Notes: generated from the sequence alone by a model not told the origin. DNA of 64,000 bases from Necropsobacter rosorum (GCA_000751835.1 CCMQ01000009.1:52846-116845); one strand, 5' to 3'; numbered from the stretch's first letter, positions 8,702 through 19,221 are shown. Made by a program: numbers and translations.

Positions 8702-9409
8702 ATGACCAAGCTTTTATTAGTTGACGATGATGTCGAGCTTGTCGAATTACTGGCAGAATTGCTCAGTCTGGAAGGATTTGAGGTTGAGGTGGCGAATAAC
8801 GGGCAGCAGGCATTGGATAAACTGGATGCCGGTTATGATCTGGTGCTGCTGGATGTCATGATGCCGGTATTGAACGGCATTGAAACCTTAAAACAGATCC
8901 GGCGCAAATTTACCGTGCCGGTGATGATGCTGACCGCCCGCGGTGAGGAAATCGATCGTGTGCTGGGGCTGGAACTCGGTGCCGATGATTACCTGCCGAA
9001 ACCGTTTAACGACAGAGAACTGGTGGCTCGGATTAAGGCGATTTTGCGCCGCACCGTTACCCCGCCGGCGGCCGGGGAGCCTCATAAAGCGGCGGAAGAA
9101 AACGGTTCTTTCGAATTCTGTGATCTGACTTTATATCCGGGTCGTCAGCAGGCGCTGTTTAACGGTCAGGATCTGGAACTGACGGGCACGGAATTCGCCT
9201 TATTGCAGATTCTGATTTCCAATCCGGGGCAGATACTGTCGCGCGAATATCTCAGTATGGAAGTGCTTGGAAAACCGCTGACCCCTTTTGATCGCGCGAT
9301 TGATATGCATATGTCCAATCTGCGCAAAAAGTTACCGCCGAGAAACGATGACACCTCTTGGTTTAAAACCCTGCGCGGCAGAGGTTATTTACTGGTCGCG
9401 GAAAAATAA
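8702..9409 (+). CDS. cpxR: Envelope-stress response regulator CpxR
   Basis: CpxR is the transcription factor of the Cpx two-component system, which responds to misfolded envelope proteins. The 235 residues contain a receiver domain (acidic DDD at 8-10, phospho-acceptor Asp51 in LLDVMMP, Thr78, Lys100 in LPKPF) and an OmpR-type winged-helix domain (about 135-233, ending TLRGRGYLLV). Size and sequence fit CpxR of enteric bacteria (232 residues). The sensor gene cpxA begins 31 bases downstream. I see no cpxP next to it. Confidence 0.95.
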   Translation: MTKLLLVDDDVELVELLAELLSLEGFEVEVANNGQQALDKLDAGYDLVLLDVMMPVLNGIETLKQIRRKFTVPVMMLTARGEEIDRVLGLELGADDYLPKPFNDRELVARIKAILRRTVTPPAAGEPHKAAEENGSFEFCDLTLYPGRQQALFNGQDLELTGTEFALLQILISNPGQILSREYLSMEVLGKPLTPFDRAIDMHMSNLRKKLPPRNDDTSWFKTLRGRGYLLVAEK

Positions 9410-9440
9410 TAATTTGACATGCAAATGATATCTTTGATTT

Positions 9441-10838
9441 ATGAAATTAAGTTCGATTGCGTTTTTTAATACGCTCTCTTTGCGTATTTTCGCCTTTTTT
9501 TGGCTGTCTTTTTTAATTTTGTTCGGGCTGGCATTTTTCCTGCCGCATTTTGATGCACGTCTTTATTCCGAGTTGAATAATAATGAAGTCTCCGCCTATC
9601 ACCGCGAAATCTCTTCCGTTATCCGCAATAATCATCTTTCTCATATTTTATCCGGTGCGCCGGTTTTTCCTACGGACAAATTCGACGGCGTACACCCGGT
9701 TTTAGTCAACCCGGAAGGGGAAATTATCGGCGCCCGCAAAGAAGAAACCGCACCGATACAGCAATTTATTTATCATGCCAAAAATCCGCTGCAGCCGTTA
9801 AAGAAAAGTTTTTATGACTTGCAAATCGCCGGCCCTTTTGTGGTGTATGTCAATACCTCGGGCGAAGAGGTGTCTTATACGCTGTATTTTTTACGCAAAG
9901 TGGAGGCGCAGAAAGAATTCGTCTCTTTTGCCTTTGATCATCCGCTGATTTTGATTTTGGTCATTCTGGGCGTATCAACGCCGTTATTGTGGTGGCTGTC
10001 GCACAGTATCGGCCGTCCGCTGCGCAATTTACAGCGCGCCTCAAACGCCGTTGCGATGGGTAATTTTAAAACCGATAAAAATCTGGAGATTTACGGCACG
10101 GTGGAACTGCGTCAGGTCGGCCAGAGTTTTAATCATATGACGGCGGCGCTGGAAGATTTATTATCCAGTCAGCAGTCGCTGCTGTCGTCCATTTCCCATG
10201 AACTGAGAACACCGCTGACCCGTTTGCAACTGGCGCTGGCGTTATTGCGGCGGCGTATCGGCGAAGGCACGGAAGTCGCCCGGATTGAAAAGGAAGCGCA
10301 GCAGCTGGATGCGATGATTAACGATTTGCTGCTGTTATCCCGCCAGCAGCTCAACAGCCATTTGTTGCGAAATATTTTCCCGATTGTCGAGCTGTGGTCG
10401 GATATTGTGAACGACGGCGCCTTTGAGGCGGAACAACGTAAACTGAATTTTAAAGTGCGTCAGCTGATTTACACACCGAAGCAGTTTTTTATCAACGGTA
10501 ATAAAGGCCTGTTATGCAGTGCGGTGGAAAATATTATCCGCAACGCGATGAAATATACCAAATCGCGGATTGAAACGACGATTTTTCTGAAGAATAACGC
10601 TCTGTTTATCGCCATTGATGATGACGGCGACGGCATCCCGGCAAAAGAATATGAAAATATTTTTAAACCGTTTTACCGGATTGATGAAGCCAGAACGCGG
10701 GAAACCGGCGGGGCGGGGCTTGGTCTGGCGATTGTGGCGAATGTCATCAAAGAACATCAGGGCAGCGTACGGGCGATGCAAAGCCATTTGGGCGGGTTGC
10801 GCGTTGTGATTCAGCTGCCGTTATGGATTCATAAATAA
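9441..10838 (+). CDS. cpxA: Envelope-stress sensor histidine kinase CpxA
   Basis: CpxA is the inner-membrane sensor kinase that phosphorylates CpxR. Membrane spans are at about 12-34 and 167-188, flanking a periplasmic sensor domain of about 130 residues. A HAMP domain follows (about 187-240), then the dimerisation domain with the phospho-acceptor His253 in SSISHELRTPLTRL, and an ATPase domain with the N box (ENIIRNAMKYT), DDDGDGIP and GGAGLGLAIV. The 465-residue length is normal (E. coli 457). It is the second gene of the cpxRA operon and converges on rbsR. Confidence 0.94.
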   Translation: MKLSSIAFFNTLSLRIFAFFWLSFLILFGLAFFLPHFDARLYSELNNNEVSAYHREISSVIRNNHLSHILSGAPVFPTDKFDGVHPVLVNPEGEIIGARKEETAPIQQFIYHAKNPLQPLKKSFYDLQIAGPFVVYVNTSGEEVSYTLYFLRKVEAQKEFVSFAFDHPLILILVILGVSTPLLWWLSHSIGRPLRNLQRASNAVAMGNFKTDKNLEIYGTVELRQVGQSFNHMTAALEDLLSSQQSLLSSISHELRTPLTRLQLALALLRRRIGEGTEVARIEKEAQQLDAMINDLLLLSRQQLNSHLLRNIFPIVELWSDIVNDGAFEAEQRKLNFKVRQLIYTPKQFFINGNKGLLCSAVENIIRNAMKYTKSRIETTIFLKNNALFIAIDDDGDGIPAKEYENIFKPFYRIDEARTRETGGAGLGLAIVANVIKEHQGSVRAMQSHLGGLRVVIQLPLWIHK

Positions 10839-10862
10839 AACGCACCGCACTTTACTTTAGCC

Positions 10863-10887
10863 AAAAAAACAAAACGGCGCGCTTTTG
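10863..10887 (-). terminator. Possible terminator of the rbs operon
   Basis: On the minus strand CAAAA and TTTTG flank a GC-rich loop and are followed by seven T (A-run at 10863-10869). It lies 7 bases after the rbsR stop codon. The stem is short, so confidence is modest. Confidence 0.4.
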
Positions 10888-10893
10888 TCGTTA

Positions 10894-11895
10894 TCATCTC
10901 CGCGTCATATCGGCCACCGAGCGGCGCTCAATCAGCGTCGGTTGCAGGGTTAAAGTGCGGTAGTTTTCCGTCGGGTTTTTAATGCGTTGCAGCAGCGTAT
11001 CCACCGCCGACTGCGCCAGCCGGTCTTTCGGCTGATGAATGGTGCTGAGCGGCGGCGAAAGGTATTGCGCCAGATTGATATTATCGTAACCGATAACAGA
11101 CATATCGTGCGGCACGGAAAGCCCATGGCGCCAAAGGGTTTGATAAGCGCCGAGGGCGATAGTATCGCTACAGGCGAATACCGCACCGGGGCGCTGCGGC
11201 AGATTCAGCAGGGTTTCCATGCCGACAAGCCCGCCGTCGAAATTAAAATGGCTTTCAATCACCCATTCCCGCCGCAGCGGGATATCGTATTCCGCCAGCG
11301 CTTTTTTATAGCCGGCAAGGCGGTTGCGCGCCAGCAGTTTTTTCAGGCTGCCGGTAATTATCGCGATATGCCGATGGCCGTGTTCGATCAGGCATTTTGT
11401 CGCCAGATAGCCGCCGAGTGCCGAATCTTCGTGAATTTTATCCGCGTTCAGCTCGTTCGGCCACCAGTCCATAATAACGCTGGGCACCGACAGATTGAGC
11501 GGCTTGGCGCGAAAACGGCTTTCCGTACACATCAGCAGTAAACCGTCCACCTGCTTTTGCATCAGCGTCTGCAGGTTTTTTTCCAGCCGGCTTTCATCGT
11601 CGTCGGTATTGCATAAAATCAGATTATAATCGTGCCGGTTGCAGTACCGTTCCACATGGGCGACCACTTCGGCGAAAAACGGGTTATCGCTGGTGGTGAC
11701 CAGCATACCGATAGTGTTGGTTTGTTTGACTTTCAGGCTGCGTGCCAGCGCCGAGGGCGTGTAATCCAGCTGCGCCACCACCTGCATGACTTTATTGCGG
11801 ATCTCATCGCTGACGAAGCGGGAATTATTGATCACATGGGAAACGGTGGAGGTGGAAACCTGTGCGATCCGTGCGATGTCTTTCATTGTAGTCAT
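10894..11895 (-). CDS. rbsR: LacI-family ribose operon repressor
   Basis: RbsR represses the ribose operon and is released by ribose. The 333 residues have the LacI helix-turn-helix at the N-terminus ([20 protein letters not shown]), the hinge helix with PSALARSLK, and a periplasmic-binding-protein-like sugar domain. Alignment by eye with E. coli RbsR is strong throughout ([36 protein letters not shown]). It is the last gene of rbsDACBKR, as in E. coli, 22 bases after rbsK. The likely target is the palindrome at 16771-16786 before rbsD. Confidence 0.95.
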   Translation of the reverse strand: MTTMKDIARIAQVSTSTVSHVINNSRFVSDEIRNKVMQVVAQLDYTPSALARSLKVKQTNTIGMLVTTSDNPFFAEVVAHVERYCNRHDYNLILCNTDDDESRLEKNLQTLMQKQVDGLLLMCTESRFRAKPLNLSVPSVIMDWWPNELNADKIHEDSALGGYLATKCLIEHGHRHIAIITGSLKKLLARNRLAGYKKALAEYDIPLRREWVIESHFNFDGGLVGMETLLNLPQRPGAVFACSDTIALGAYQTLWRHGLSVPHDMSVIGYDNINLAQYLSPPLSTIHQPKDRLAQSAVDTLLQRIKNPTENYRTLTLQPTLIERRSVADMTRR

Positions 11896-11917
11896 GGTTT
11901 CCGCCTCCTGCGGTGAT

Positions 11918-12838
11918 TTATTGGCGGGCTAAAAAGGCCAGCGTTTCCGCCCGCTGTGGAATGGATGGCTGGGCGCCCTGACGCGTCACGCTGATTGCCG
12001 CCGCCGCATGGGCGAAACGGATTGCCTCCGCCATCGGTTTATCTTCCAGCAGCGCACAGACCAGCGCGCCGTTAAAGGTATCGCCCGCGGCGGTGGTATC
12101 AACGGCGTCGACTTGAAAACCGGCAATGATTTCGCCTTCGCCCCGCCGGCTGAAATAGACTCCTTTGGCGCCCAGCGTAATCAGGACGGTTTCAATGCCC
12201 TTGGCATGCAAAACCTGTGCCGCTTTGACCGCACTTTGTTCATCGGTCACTGTTATGCCGGTCAGGATTTCGGCTTCCGTTTCGTTCGGGGTGATCATGC
12301 TTAGCCGGCTTAACAGTTGGTCGGGCAGCGGTTGTGCCGGTGCCGGATTTAAAATCACTTTGGTCTGATTGGCATAAGCTAATTCTGCGGCTTTTTGCAC
12401 CGCACTTAACGGTGTTTCCAGCTGCATCAGCAGATAATCGGCGCGCATAATCTCCGCTGCGAAGGTCTCGACCGCCGCTTCATCCAGCCGCGCGTTGGCA
12501 CCGGCGGAAATCACGATACTGTTTTCGCCGCTGTCGGCCACCTGAATCAGGGCGACGCCGGTGGTTTCGCCAGCAATTTCCACAATCGGGCGGGTATTGA
12601 TGCCGTCCTGCGTAAAGGCCTTTTTCATTGCGCGACCGATATCGTCGTCGCCGATACAACCGATAAAATTCACTTGTGCGCCGCAACGCGCCGCCGCGAC
12701 CGCCTGATTGGCGCCCTTGCCGCCGTAAGCAATGTGGTAGTTGCGGCCGCTTAAGGTTTCGCCCGGTCGGGCAAAGTGCGGTACGGAAATGACGTGATCG
12801 GCATTGATGCTGCCGAGCACGGTAAGTGTTTTAGCCAT
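11918..12838 (-). CDS. rbsK: Ribokinase
   Basis: RbsK phosphorylates ribose to ribose 5-phosphate, feeding the pentose phosphate pathway; rpiA, also in this window, acts on the product. The 306-residue PfkB-family protein shows the N-terminal [20 protein letters not shown], the [13 protein letters not shown] substrate motif (about 40-52), and the C-terminal [13 protein letters not shown] motif with the catalytic Asp. Length matches E. coli (309). A stable hairpin separates it from rbsB. Three uptake signals lie inside the gene. Confidence 0.95.
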   Translation of the reverse strand: MAKTLTVLGSINADHVISVPHFARPGETLSGRNYHIAYGGKGANQAVAAARCGAQVNFIGCIGDDDIGRAMKKAFTQDGINTRPIVEIAGETTGVALIQVADSGENSIVISAGANARLDEAAVETFAAEIMRADYLLMQLETPLSAVQKAAELAYANQTKVILNPAPAQPLPDQLLSRLSMITPNETEAEILTGITVTDEQSAVKAAQVLHAKGIETVLITLGAKGVYFSRRGEGEIIAGFQVDAVDTTAAGDTFNGALVCALLEDKPMAEAIRFAHAAAAISVTRQGAQPSIPQRAETLAFLARQ

Positions 12839-12865
12839 AAGAACTCCGAAAATCTGTTCGATGTA

Positions 12866-12893
12866 ACGGGCGAAGGCGTGATATTTCGCCCGT
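12866..12893 (-). other. Intercistronic stem-loop between rbsB and rbsK
   Basis: Perfect 9-bp arms ACGGGCGAA (12866-12874) and TTCGCCCGT (12885-12893) flank a 10-base loop. No T-run follows on the minus strand, so it is not an intrinsic terminator. Its place just after the gene for the abundant binding protein suggests it protects the upstream mRNA and lowers expression of rbsK and rbsR; that is inference. Confidence 0.6.
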
Positions 12894-12902
12894 CTGTCAG
12901 CG

Positions 12903-13784
<882 letters not shown>

Positions 13785-13810
13785 CTAATCTCCTTTAAAT
13801 AAATGGAAGG

Positions 13811-14785
13811 TTATACTTTTCGGCTGCCCAGATAGTTATCCGCCAGTACCGCGGCGAGAATAACCAAGGCTTTGGCAATCATCTGATAATAAGATGAAAT
13901 ATCTAATAAATTTAATGCGTTATTTAAAAAGCCGATAATCAGCGCACCGATTAACGTGCCCATTACCCGGCCTTTACCGCCCATCAGACTGGTACCGCCG
14001 ACCACTACCGCGGCAATGGCATCCAGTTCGTAAGATACCCCGGCGGTAGGTTGTGCCGAGGACAGACGGGCGGTGACGATTAAGCCCGCCAGCGCGGACA
14101 GCAGACCGCTGACGGCAAACACGAACACTTTCACCCGGTTGACATTAATGCCGGATAACTGGGTGGCGGCTTCGTTACCGCCCAGCGCATAAATATAGCG
14201 CCCGATTTTCATGTGTTTCAGAATGTACCACGCGGCGGCAAACACCAGCGCCATCAGCCAAATCGGCAACGGAATGCCGGCTAAATAACCGGTGCCCAGA
14301 TAGGCAAAGCCGTCCGCCGCTTCGGAAAAGCCGGTGCTGATAGGGCGGCCGTCGGTATAAACCATAGTAACGCCGCGCAATAGAGTCATGGTAACCAGCG
14401 TGGCGATAAAGGCCTGCACCTTACCTTTGGCGACGATAACCCCGCTGGTTGCACCGAGCAGAGTGCCGAACAGCAGCACCGTCGGAATCACCAGCCACAG
14501 CGATAATTCTGCGCTCACCATGGAGGCGGCGACGGCGCCGGTTAAAGCGAGGATCGAACCGACCGACAAATCGATACCGGCGATCAGAATCACAAAGGTC
14601 ATGCCGACGGCAATAATGGCGTTCACCGAGGTCTGGCGCAGAATATTTAACAGATTATCAAGGCTGAAAAAATCCGGATTAATCAGCGAAACAATCAGAA
14701 TCAACAGCAATAATGCGATGATCGAGCGTTGTTCGAGTAAAAATGTGGCTAACTGAAAACGATGTTTTTGTGATGTCGAAGTCAT
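13811..14785 (-). CDS. rbsC: Ribose ABC transporter permease
   Basis: RbsC is the inner-membrane channel subunit of the ribose importer. The 324 residues contain about ten hydrophobic segments and the BPD_transp_2 signature AVGMTFVILIAGIDLSVGS (about 57-75) plus the conserved GGTSLMGGKGRVMGTLIGA near the C-terminus. The size matches E. coli (321). It lies 12 bases downstream of rbsA and 26 bases before rbsB. Confidence 0.95.
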   Translation of the reverse strand: MTSTSQKHRFQLATFLLEQRSIIALLLLILIVSLINPDFFSLDNLLNILRQTSVNAIIAVGMTFVILIAGIDLSVGSILALTGAVAASMVSAELSLWLVIPTVLLFGTLLGATSGVIVAKGKVQAFIATLVTMTLLRGVTMVYTDGRPISTGFSEAADGFAYLGTGYLAGIPLPIWLMALVFAAAWYILKHMKIGRYIYALGGNEAATQLSGINVNRVKVFVFAVSGLLSALAGLIVTARLSSAQPTAGVSYELDAIAAVVVGGTSLMGGKGRVMGTLIGALIIGFLNNALNLLDISSYYQMIAKALVILAAVLADNYLGSRKV

Positions 14786-14797
14786 AAAATCCCCTTA

Positions 14798-16294
14798 TTA
14801 TGCCGCCGCTTTACCCATTGCCGCGGCCAGCAGTTTTTCCTGTGTCGCCTCGCTGCGGCCGAATTCCGCGCTGATTCGTCCTTCGTGCATAACCAGAATG
14901 CGATCGCTCATGCCCAGCACCTCGGGCATATCGGACGACACTAAAATAATGCTTAAACCCTGTTGTTTGAATTGATTAATCAGCTGATAGATTTCTTTTT
15001 TCGCGCCGACATCCACCCCGCGGGTCGGTTCGTCTAAAATCAGCACCTGCGGTCTGGTCATCAGCCCTTTGGCAATGACAACCTTTTGCTGATTGCCGCC
15101 GGACAGCAACCCGATAAGTTGATCGCGCCCCGGCGTTTTGATATTGAACAGGCGGATAAAATCATCCACTGCCTGTTGTTCGGCGCGGTGATGGAGCGTG
15201 CCGGCGGTGGAAAAATGGTTCAGCGCGGTCAGGGACATATTTTCTTTTACCGACATGCCCAGCACCAGCCCGTCGCCTTTGCGATCTTCGGAAATATAGA
15301 CGATGCCGTTGCTTAAGCCGTCCTGCGCACAGCGGATCGAAATCTCGCGATTATTTAACCGCACTTCACCGTGACTTTTCGGCAGGGCGCCGTACAGCAC
15401 TTTCATTAATTCGGTGCGCCCTGCGCCCATCAAACCGGAAATGCCGAGAATTTCACCGCCGTATAAGCGGAAACTGACATCCTGCACGCCGCTGCCGCTG
15501 AGATGATTGACGCTCAGGCGCAAATCACCTTTTGTCTGCTCGATATGCGGGTATTGTTCCTCCAGTTTGCGTCCCACCATCATTTCAATCAGCCGCTCTT
15601 CGGTTAACTCCGCCACCGCACTTTCGCCGATAAACTGACCGTCGCGCAGCACGGTGACATCGTCGCAGATCGCAAAGATTTCTTTAATGCGGTGAGAAAT
15701 ATAGACAATCCCGCGTTTTTCCGCTTTCAGTTCGCGGATAACCTTAAACAGCGCCGCGGTTTCCGTGTCGGTCAGGGCATCTGTCGGCTCGTCCATAATA
15801 ATGACTTGCGACTGGAAACTCAGCGCTTTTGCGATCTCAACCATTTGCTGCTCGCCGATCGACAGTTCGCCGCAAAGCCGGTGACTGCTGTGCGGCACGT
15901 TAAGGCGGGCAAGCAGTTTGTCCGCTTCCCGATACATGGTTTTCCAGTCGATAGCGCCCCACGGCGTAGTAAATTCCCGCCCGAGAAAAATATTTTCCGC
16001 AATGGTCAGATTGCCCACCAGATTCAGTTCCTGATGAATAATGCTGATGCCCGCTTGCTGAGACTCCTTCGGCCCTTTAAAACTGACCGCCCGGCCGAGA
16101 TAGTTGATCGTGCCGCGATCTTTGCGGTAAATCCCGGTCAGCACTTTCATCAGCGTCGATTTACCGGCGCCGTTTTCGCCCATCAGCGCCATAACCCGAC
16201 CGGCATAAACGGACAGGCAGGCGTTGCTCAGCGCTTGCACGCCGGGAAAGGCTTTATCAATACCGCTGATGTTCAGTAAGGTTTGTTGTTCCAT
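14798..16294 (-). CDS. rbsA: Ribose ABC transporter, double ATPase subunit
   Basis: RbsA powers ribose import. The 498 residues contain two fused ABC domains. The first has Walker [11 protein letters not shown] near 39 and the signature [15 protein letters not shown] with Walker [12 protein letters not shown]. The second has a degenerate Walker A ([11 protein letters not shown]), the signature [15 protein letters not shown] and [14 protein letters not shown] degenerate second P-loop is normal for sugar transporters of this group. Upstream rbsD ends 15 bases before the start. Confidence 0.95.
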   Translation of the reverse strand: MEQQTLLNISGIDKAFPGVQALSNACLSVYAGRVMALMGENGAGKSTLMKVLTGIYRKDRGTINYLGRAVSFKGPKESQQAGISIIHQELNLVGNLTIAENIFLGREFTTPWGAIDWKTMYREADKLLARLNVPHSSHRLCGELSIGEQQMVEIAKALSFQSQVIIMDEPTDALTDTETAALFKVIRELKAEKRGIVYISHRIKEIFAICDDVTVLRDGQFIGESAVAELTEERLIEMMVGRKLEEQYPHIEQTKGDLRLSVNHLSGSGVQDVSFRLYGGEILGISGLMGAGRTELMKVLYGALPKSHGEVRLNNREISIRCAQDGLSNGIVYISEDRKGDGLVLGMSVKENMSLTALNHFSTAGTLHHRAEQQAVDDFIRLFNIKTPGRDQLIGLLSGGNQQKVVIAKGLMTRPQVLILDEPTRGVDVGAKKEIYQLINQFKQQGLSIILVSSDMPEVLGMSDRILVMHEGRISAEFGRSEATQEKLLAAAMGKAAA

Positions 16295-16309
16295 GGCAGC
16301 ACTCCGCGG

Positions 16310-16729
16310 TTAAAAAGGCACGCCCGCATACAGGATCACATTGGCATAAGGCGAACATTCGCCGCTGCGGACAATCGCTTTGCTGTCGTGCGTCCGTTGT
16401 TTGAAGACCTGATGCGGCACATAATTCAGCACGATGCGGTTGCCCTGCTCGGCTTCCAGCTGTTGCAGGCAGGCTAAAAGTGCGGTGTGAATTTGCGGAT
16501 TTTTTTGCTTGATTTCTTCCGCGATAAGCGCGCGTTCCACAAACATTTCGCTGAGCACAGTTTTGACGGTGGTCAGAAATGCCGGAACGCCGCAGGTCAG
16601 CGCCAGATCAATGCGTTCCACGCCGTCGGGAATCGGCAGACCGGCATCGCAAATGGTGAGGCTGTCGGTGTGTCCCAGCGTGGCGACGGCATGAGATAAG
16701 CGGGCGTTTAACAACGTGGTTTTCTTCAT
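16310..16729 (-). CDS. rbsD: D-ribose pyranase
   Basis: RbsD interconverts the pyran and furan forms of ribose so the imported sugar can be phosphorylated by RbsK. All 139 residues match the family length, with [43 protein letters not shown] as a continuous family signature (catalytic His20 lies within it). It is the first gene of rbsDACBKR. The start has AAGGAAAAGC just upstream, and the operator and promoter lie in the 326-base region beyond. Confidence 0.94.
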   Translation of the reverse strand: MKKTTLLNARLSHAVATLGHTDSLTICDAGLPIPDGVERIDLALTCGVPAFLTTVKTVLSEMFVERALIAEEIKQKNPQIHTALLACLQQLEAEQGNRIVLNYVPHQVFKQRTHDSKAIVRSGECSPYANVILYAGVPF

Positions 16730-16770
16730 GCTTTTCCTTTCAATGGTTTAAAATCGTTTGTTTTTTGTAC

Positions 16771-16786
16771 ATCGAAACGTTTCGAT
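16771..16786. promoter_or_regulatory. RbsR operator before rbsD
   Basis: ATCGAAACGTTTCGAT is a perfect 16-bp palindrome whose centre GAAACGTTTC equals the known E. coli RbsR operator core. It lies 42 bases upstream of the rbsD start, in the expected promoter zone. Confidence 0.85.
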
Positions 16787-16847
16787 ATTATTTTTGAACA
16801 GAGTGTAAAAGAAAAAAATGTTAAAAGAAAACGGCTGTTGTTAAATC

Positions 16848-16863
16848 TGTGATCGGGATCAAA
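16848..16863. promoter_or_regulatory. CRP-like site upstream of rbsD
   Basis: TGTGA-TCGGGA-TCAAA matches the CRP consensus TGTGA-N6-TCACA well in the left arm and in three of five bases in the right arm. Position, about 120 bases before rbsD and beyond the operator, suits catabolite activation. Confidence 0.55.
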
Positions 16864-17055
16864 GAATATTTTTGGCAACTAAAAGGCTTTATGGCATGCG
16901 GTGAGGGGCTCGGCTCTCGGCATAAAATCACGATTGAAGGCATAATCCGCGTGTCGTCAGTGCCGGGTGAAATCATACGGCGGAACGCTAATTTGCATGG
17001 TTGGAATGGTGTGAAGGGCGGCGCTGTTCGTCCGCCCGGAGAAATGTCTTATGGT

Positions 17056-18366
17056 TTAAAGTGCGGTCAGTACGCTTTTCGTGCGCAGTGCCGACAATGC
17101 GGCAGTGGCGCATAATAAAACGAACGCCACGCCGATATATAAACTTTGTTTGTCCCAGCCGCTGTCAAGCAACAGACCCGCTGCCGTCGGGGCGAGAATG
17201 GCGCCGATACGGCCGATACCGATTGCCCAGCCCACGCCGGTGCTGCGAATATCGGCGGCGTAAATGCTCGGATTTAAGGTATAAAGCCCGCTGATACAGC
17301 CGTTCATCAGCGCACCGACTAAGATGCCGAAAATCATCGCCAGCCATAATATTGACGCCGACAGAATAAAAATGATCACCGTACCAGAGGCCGCAACGGT
17401 AAATAAAATCAAGACGCTGCGCGCCGGCCAGCGGCTTGCCAGTAAACCGTATAACAGCGCGCCGCAGGTGCCGCCCAAGGCTATCATCATGCCGACGCTG
17501 ACACTTTGTTCGGTTGTCATGCCGGCTTCTTTTAACAATGCCGGCGTCCATGAACTGACAAAATAAAAGCTGAACATAATGGCGAAAAAAGCCACCCAGA
17601 TAAGCAGCGTCGGGCGTCGGTATGGTGCGCTGAATAAGCGGCCGATCGGTAATTGGCGCTCGCTTTTTGCGGTTTTCGGCGGCAGCGCCCATTCTCCCTG
17701 CAAGTTCATTTTGGCGGCGATGCGGTTTAAGCGGTGCATCGCACCCACCGGCTGTTTGCTGAGCAGGTAGTCGATCGATTCCGGCAGCCACAGCAGTAAC
17801 ACGAGAAAACACAGACCGGTTAATACCGCGCCGGCTATAAATACCGCCCGCCAGCCGTATTCGGCCTGCAACATCACCGCGAACATACCGCCCAACACGG
17901 CGCCGACACCGAATCCGGCGGCATAAATACTGATAGCCAGACTGCGCCATTTGCGCGAGGCATATTCGCTGGTAAGTACATTGGTGCCGACCAGAATGCC
18001 GCCCACGCCGAGCCCGGTGAGAACGCGCCAGACACCGAGCAGCTGATAGTTCGAAACCAACGCCGAGCCGAGCATACCGAAGGCCGACAGCGCAACGGAA
18101 AGCAGTAATAACGGGCGCCGGCCGATTTTATCCGCCAGCGGAGCTAAAAACAGTGAACCCGCCGCCATACCGAATAAGCCTGCGCTGAGCAAATAGCCGA
18201 GTTCCGTGCCGGATAAACCGAATTCCTGTCGAATAGCCGTGGCGGTAAAGGCCAGCGCCAGCACGTCAAAGCCGTCCAGCACATTCATAATGGCCGCCAT
18301 GAGTACGATAAACCACTGATAGGCGCTCATCGGGCTTTGATCAATTTTTTCTCTGAGAGTCATCAT
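17056..18366 (-). CDS. MFS transporter, aromatic acid:H+ symporter (AAHS) type
   Basis: A 436-residue inner-membrane secondary transporter with twelve predicted spans. The motif LDGFDVLALAFTATAI in span 1, with its conserved Asp, and LADKIGRRPLLLL in the 2-3 loop point to the AAHS branch, whose members import compounds such as 4-hydroxybenzoate, benzoate or nicotinate. The substrate is not clear. It begins 20 bases after yhhQ, so the two are probably one transcript and this carrier may move a related compound. The last codons overlap an uptake signal. Confidence 0.82.
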   Translation of the reverse strand: MMTLREKIDQSPMSAYQWFIVLMAAIMNVLDGFDVLALAFTATAIRQEFGLSGTELGYLLSAGLFGMAAGSLFLAPLADKIGRRPLLLLSVALSAFGMLGSALVSNYQLLGVWRVLTGLGVGGILVGTNVLTSEYASRKWRSLAISIYAAGFGVGAVLGGMFAVMLQAEYGWRAVFIAGAVLTGLCFLVLLLWLPESIDYLLSKQPVGAMHRLNRIAAKMNLQGEWALPPKTAKSERQLPIGRLFSAPYRRPTLLIWVAFFAIMFSFYFVSSWTPALLKEAGMTTEQSVSVGMMIALGGTCGALLYGLLASRWPARSVLILFTVAASGTVIIFILSASILWLAMIFGILVGALMNGCISGLYTLNPSIYAADIRSTGVGWAIGIGRIGAILAPTAAGLLLDSGWDKQSLYIGVAFVLLCATAALSALRTKSVLTAL

Positions 18367-18386
18367 TTTTCCTTACTTTGTAATAT

Positions 18387-19100
18387 TCACATTGATGCGG
18401 TTTGCGGCTTGGCGGACAACAGCTGAAGTTTGCGTAAAATAACATTTAACGCCACGCCGTAAGCGGGCACGAATAACAGGATGCCGATCAACAGTTTAAA
18501 CAGGTAATCGACTAAACCCAGTTCCGCCCAGTGTGTAGCCATAAACGGGTCGCTGCTGGCATAAAACGCCACGGCGAAGAACAAAAACGTATCCGCCATG
18601 GAGCCGAAAATCATTGAGCTGCTCGGCGCTATCCACCAGGTTTTTAATTGGCGCAGGCGGTTAAAAACCAGAACGTCGAGCAGCTGGCCGCACACATAAG
18701 CCGCAAAGCTGGCAAAGGCGATACGGAACACAAAGGCATTGAAAGTATAAAGCGCTTCAACGCCCTGATACTGCGAATCGGAGAATAAGGTTGAAATCAG
18801 ATAACTTATCCCTAATGCCGGCAGCATAACGACGAAAATAATCCGCCGCGCCTGTTCGGCGCCGAAAATCCGCACCGTCAGATCGGTGGCGAGAAAAATA
18901 AACGGAAAGGTCAGCGTCCCCCAAGTGCTGTGAAAGGAAAAATCCTCGGCGGCACCCAACGCGCTGAACGGAAGACGAATCTCAAAGGGGATCTGCACCA
19001 GATAATTACTGGCCGCGATAATAAAAATATGGAAAAAACTGAGTAGCACTAAAGCGCGGCGTTGCTGCTGATCATTGAAGATCGAAAGCGTATTGTGCAT
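18387..19100 (-). CDS. yhhQ: Queuosine precursor transporter YhhQ (COG1738, VUT family)
   Basis: YhhQ imports the queuosine precursors preQ0 and preQ1 so that the cell can modify wobble base 34 of tRNAs. The 237-residue protein has about six membrane segments, with family motifs ASNYLVQIP near 30, TWGTLTFPFIFLATDLTVRIFG (split by span 2) and a C-terminal basic tail. Length matches E. coli (221). It is directly preceded by a preQ1-I-type riboswitch that includes its ribosome site, which supports both the identification and the regulation. The MFS gene follows 20 bases downstream. Confidence 0.9.
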   Translation of the reverse strand: MHNTLSIFNDQQQRRALVLLSFFHIFIIAASNYLVQIPFEIRLPFSALGAAEDFSFHSTWGTLTFPFIFLATDLTVRIFGAEQARRIIFVVMLPALGISYLISTLFSDSQYQGVEALYTFNAFVFRIAFASFAAYVCGQLLDVLVFNRLRQLKTWWIAPSSSMIFGSMADTFLFFAVAFYASSDPFMATHWAELGLVDYLFKLLIGILLFVPAYGVALNVILRKLQLLSAKPQTASM

Positions 19101-19109
19101 TGATTGTTA

Positions 19110-19143
19110 CCTTTTTTGTCTGTGTTGGGGTGAGGGAACCCAG
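19110..19143 (-). promoter_or_regulatory. preQ1-I riboswitch controlling yhhQ translation
   Basis: The 34-base minus-strand element starts CTGGGTTCCCTCACCCCA and ends in an A-rich tail ACAAAAAAGG. Stem CTGGG/CCC(C)A, a C-rich loop, then an A-tract and GG are the arrangement of preQ1-I aptamers, and the total length equals the well-studied Thermoanaerobacter example. The terminal AAGG is the ribosome site, nine bases before the ATG at 19100, so ligand binding would hide it. preQ1-I aptamers are known upstream of COG1738 genes in Haemophilus and Neisseria. Confidence 0.8.
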
Positions 19144-19221
19144 AATAAATGCTGTTATTGCCGGAGCAAGGCGGAAAATGATACTGAATTGTAAAAATAA
19201 TGCAAGTTTGCGGCGATTATT

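Larger units (their letters stand above)
16730..17055. other. Intergenic region upstream of the rbs operon
   Basis: This 326-base stretch separates rbsD from the 3' end of the MFS gene; both are on the minus strand. The half next to rbsD holds the ribosome site, the RbsR palindrome and a CRP-like site. The other half has a GC-rich hairpin (GGGCGG at 17016-17021 with CCGCCC at 17032-17037) that lacks a T-run and may end MFS transcription. I see no gene in it. Confidence 0.7.

Noticed and set aside
15692..16279. 195-codon plus-strand frame opposite rbsA
   Set aside because: Shadow of the ribose transporter ATPase.
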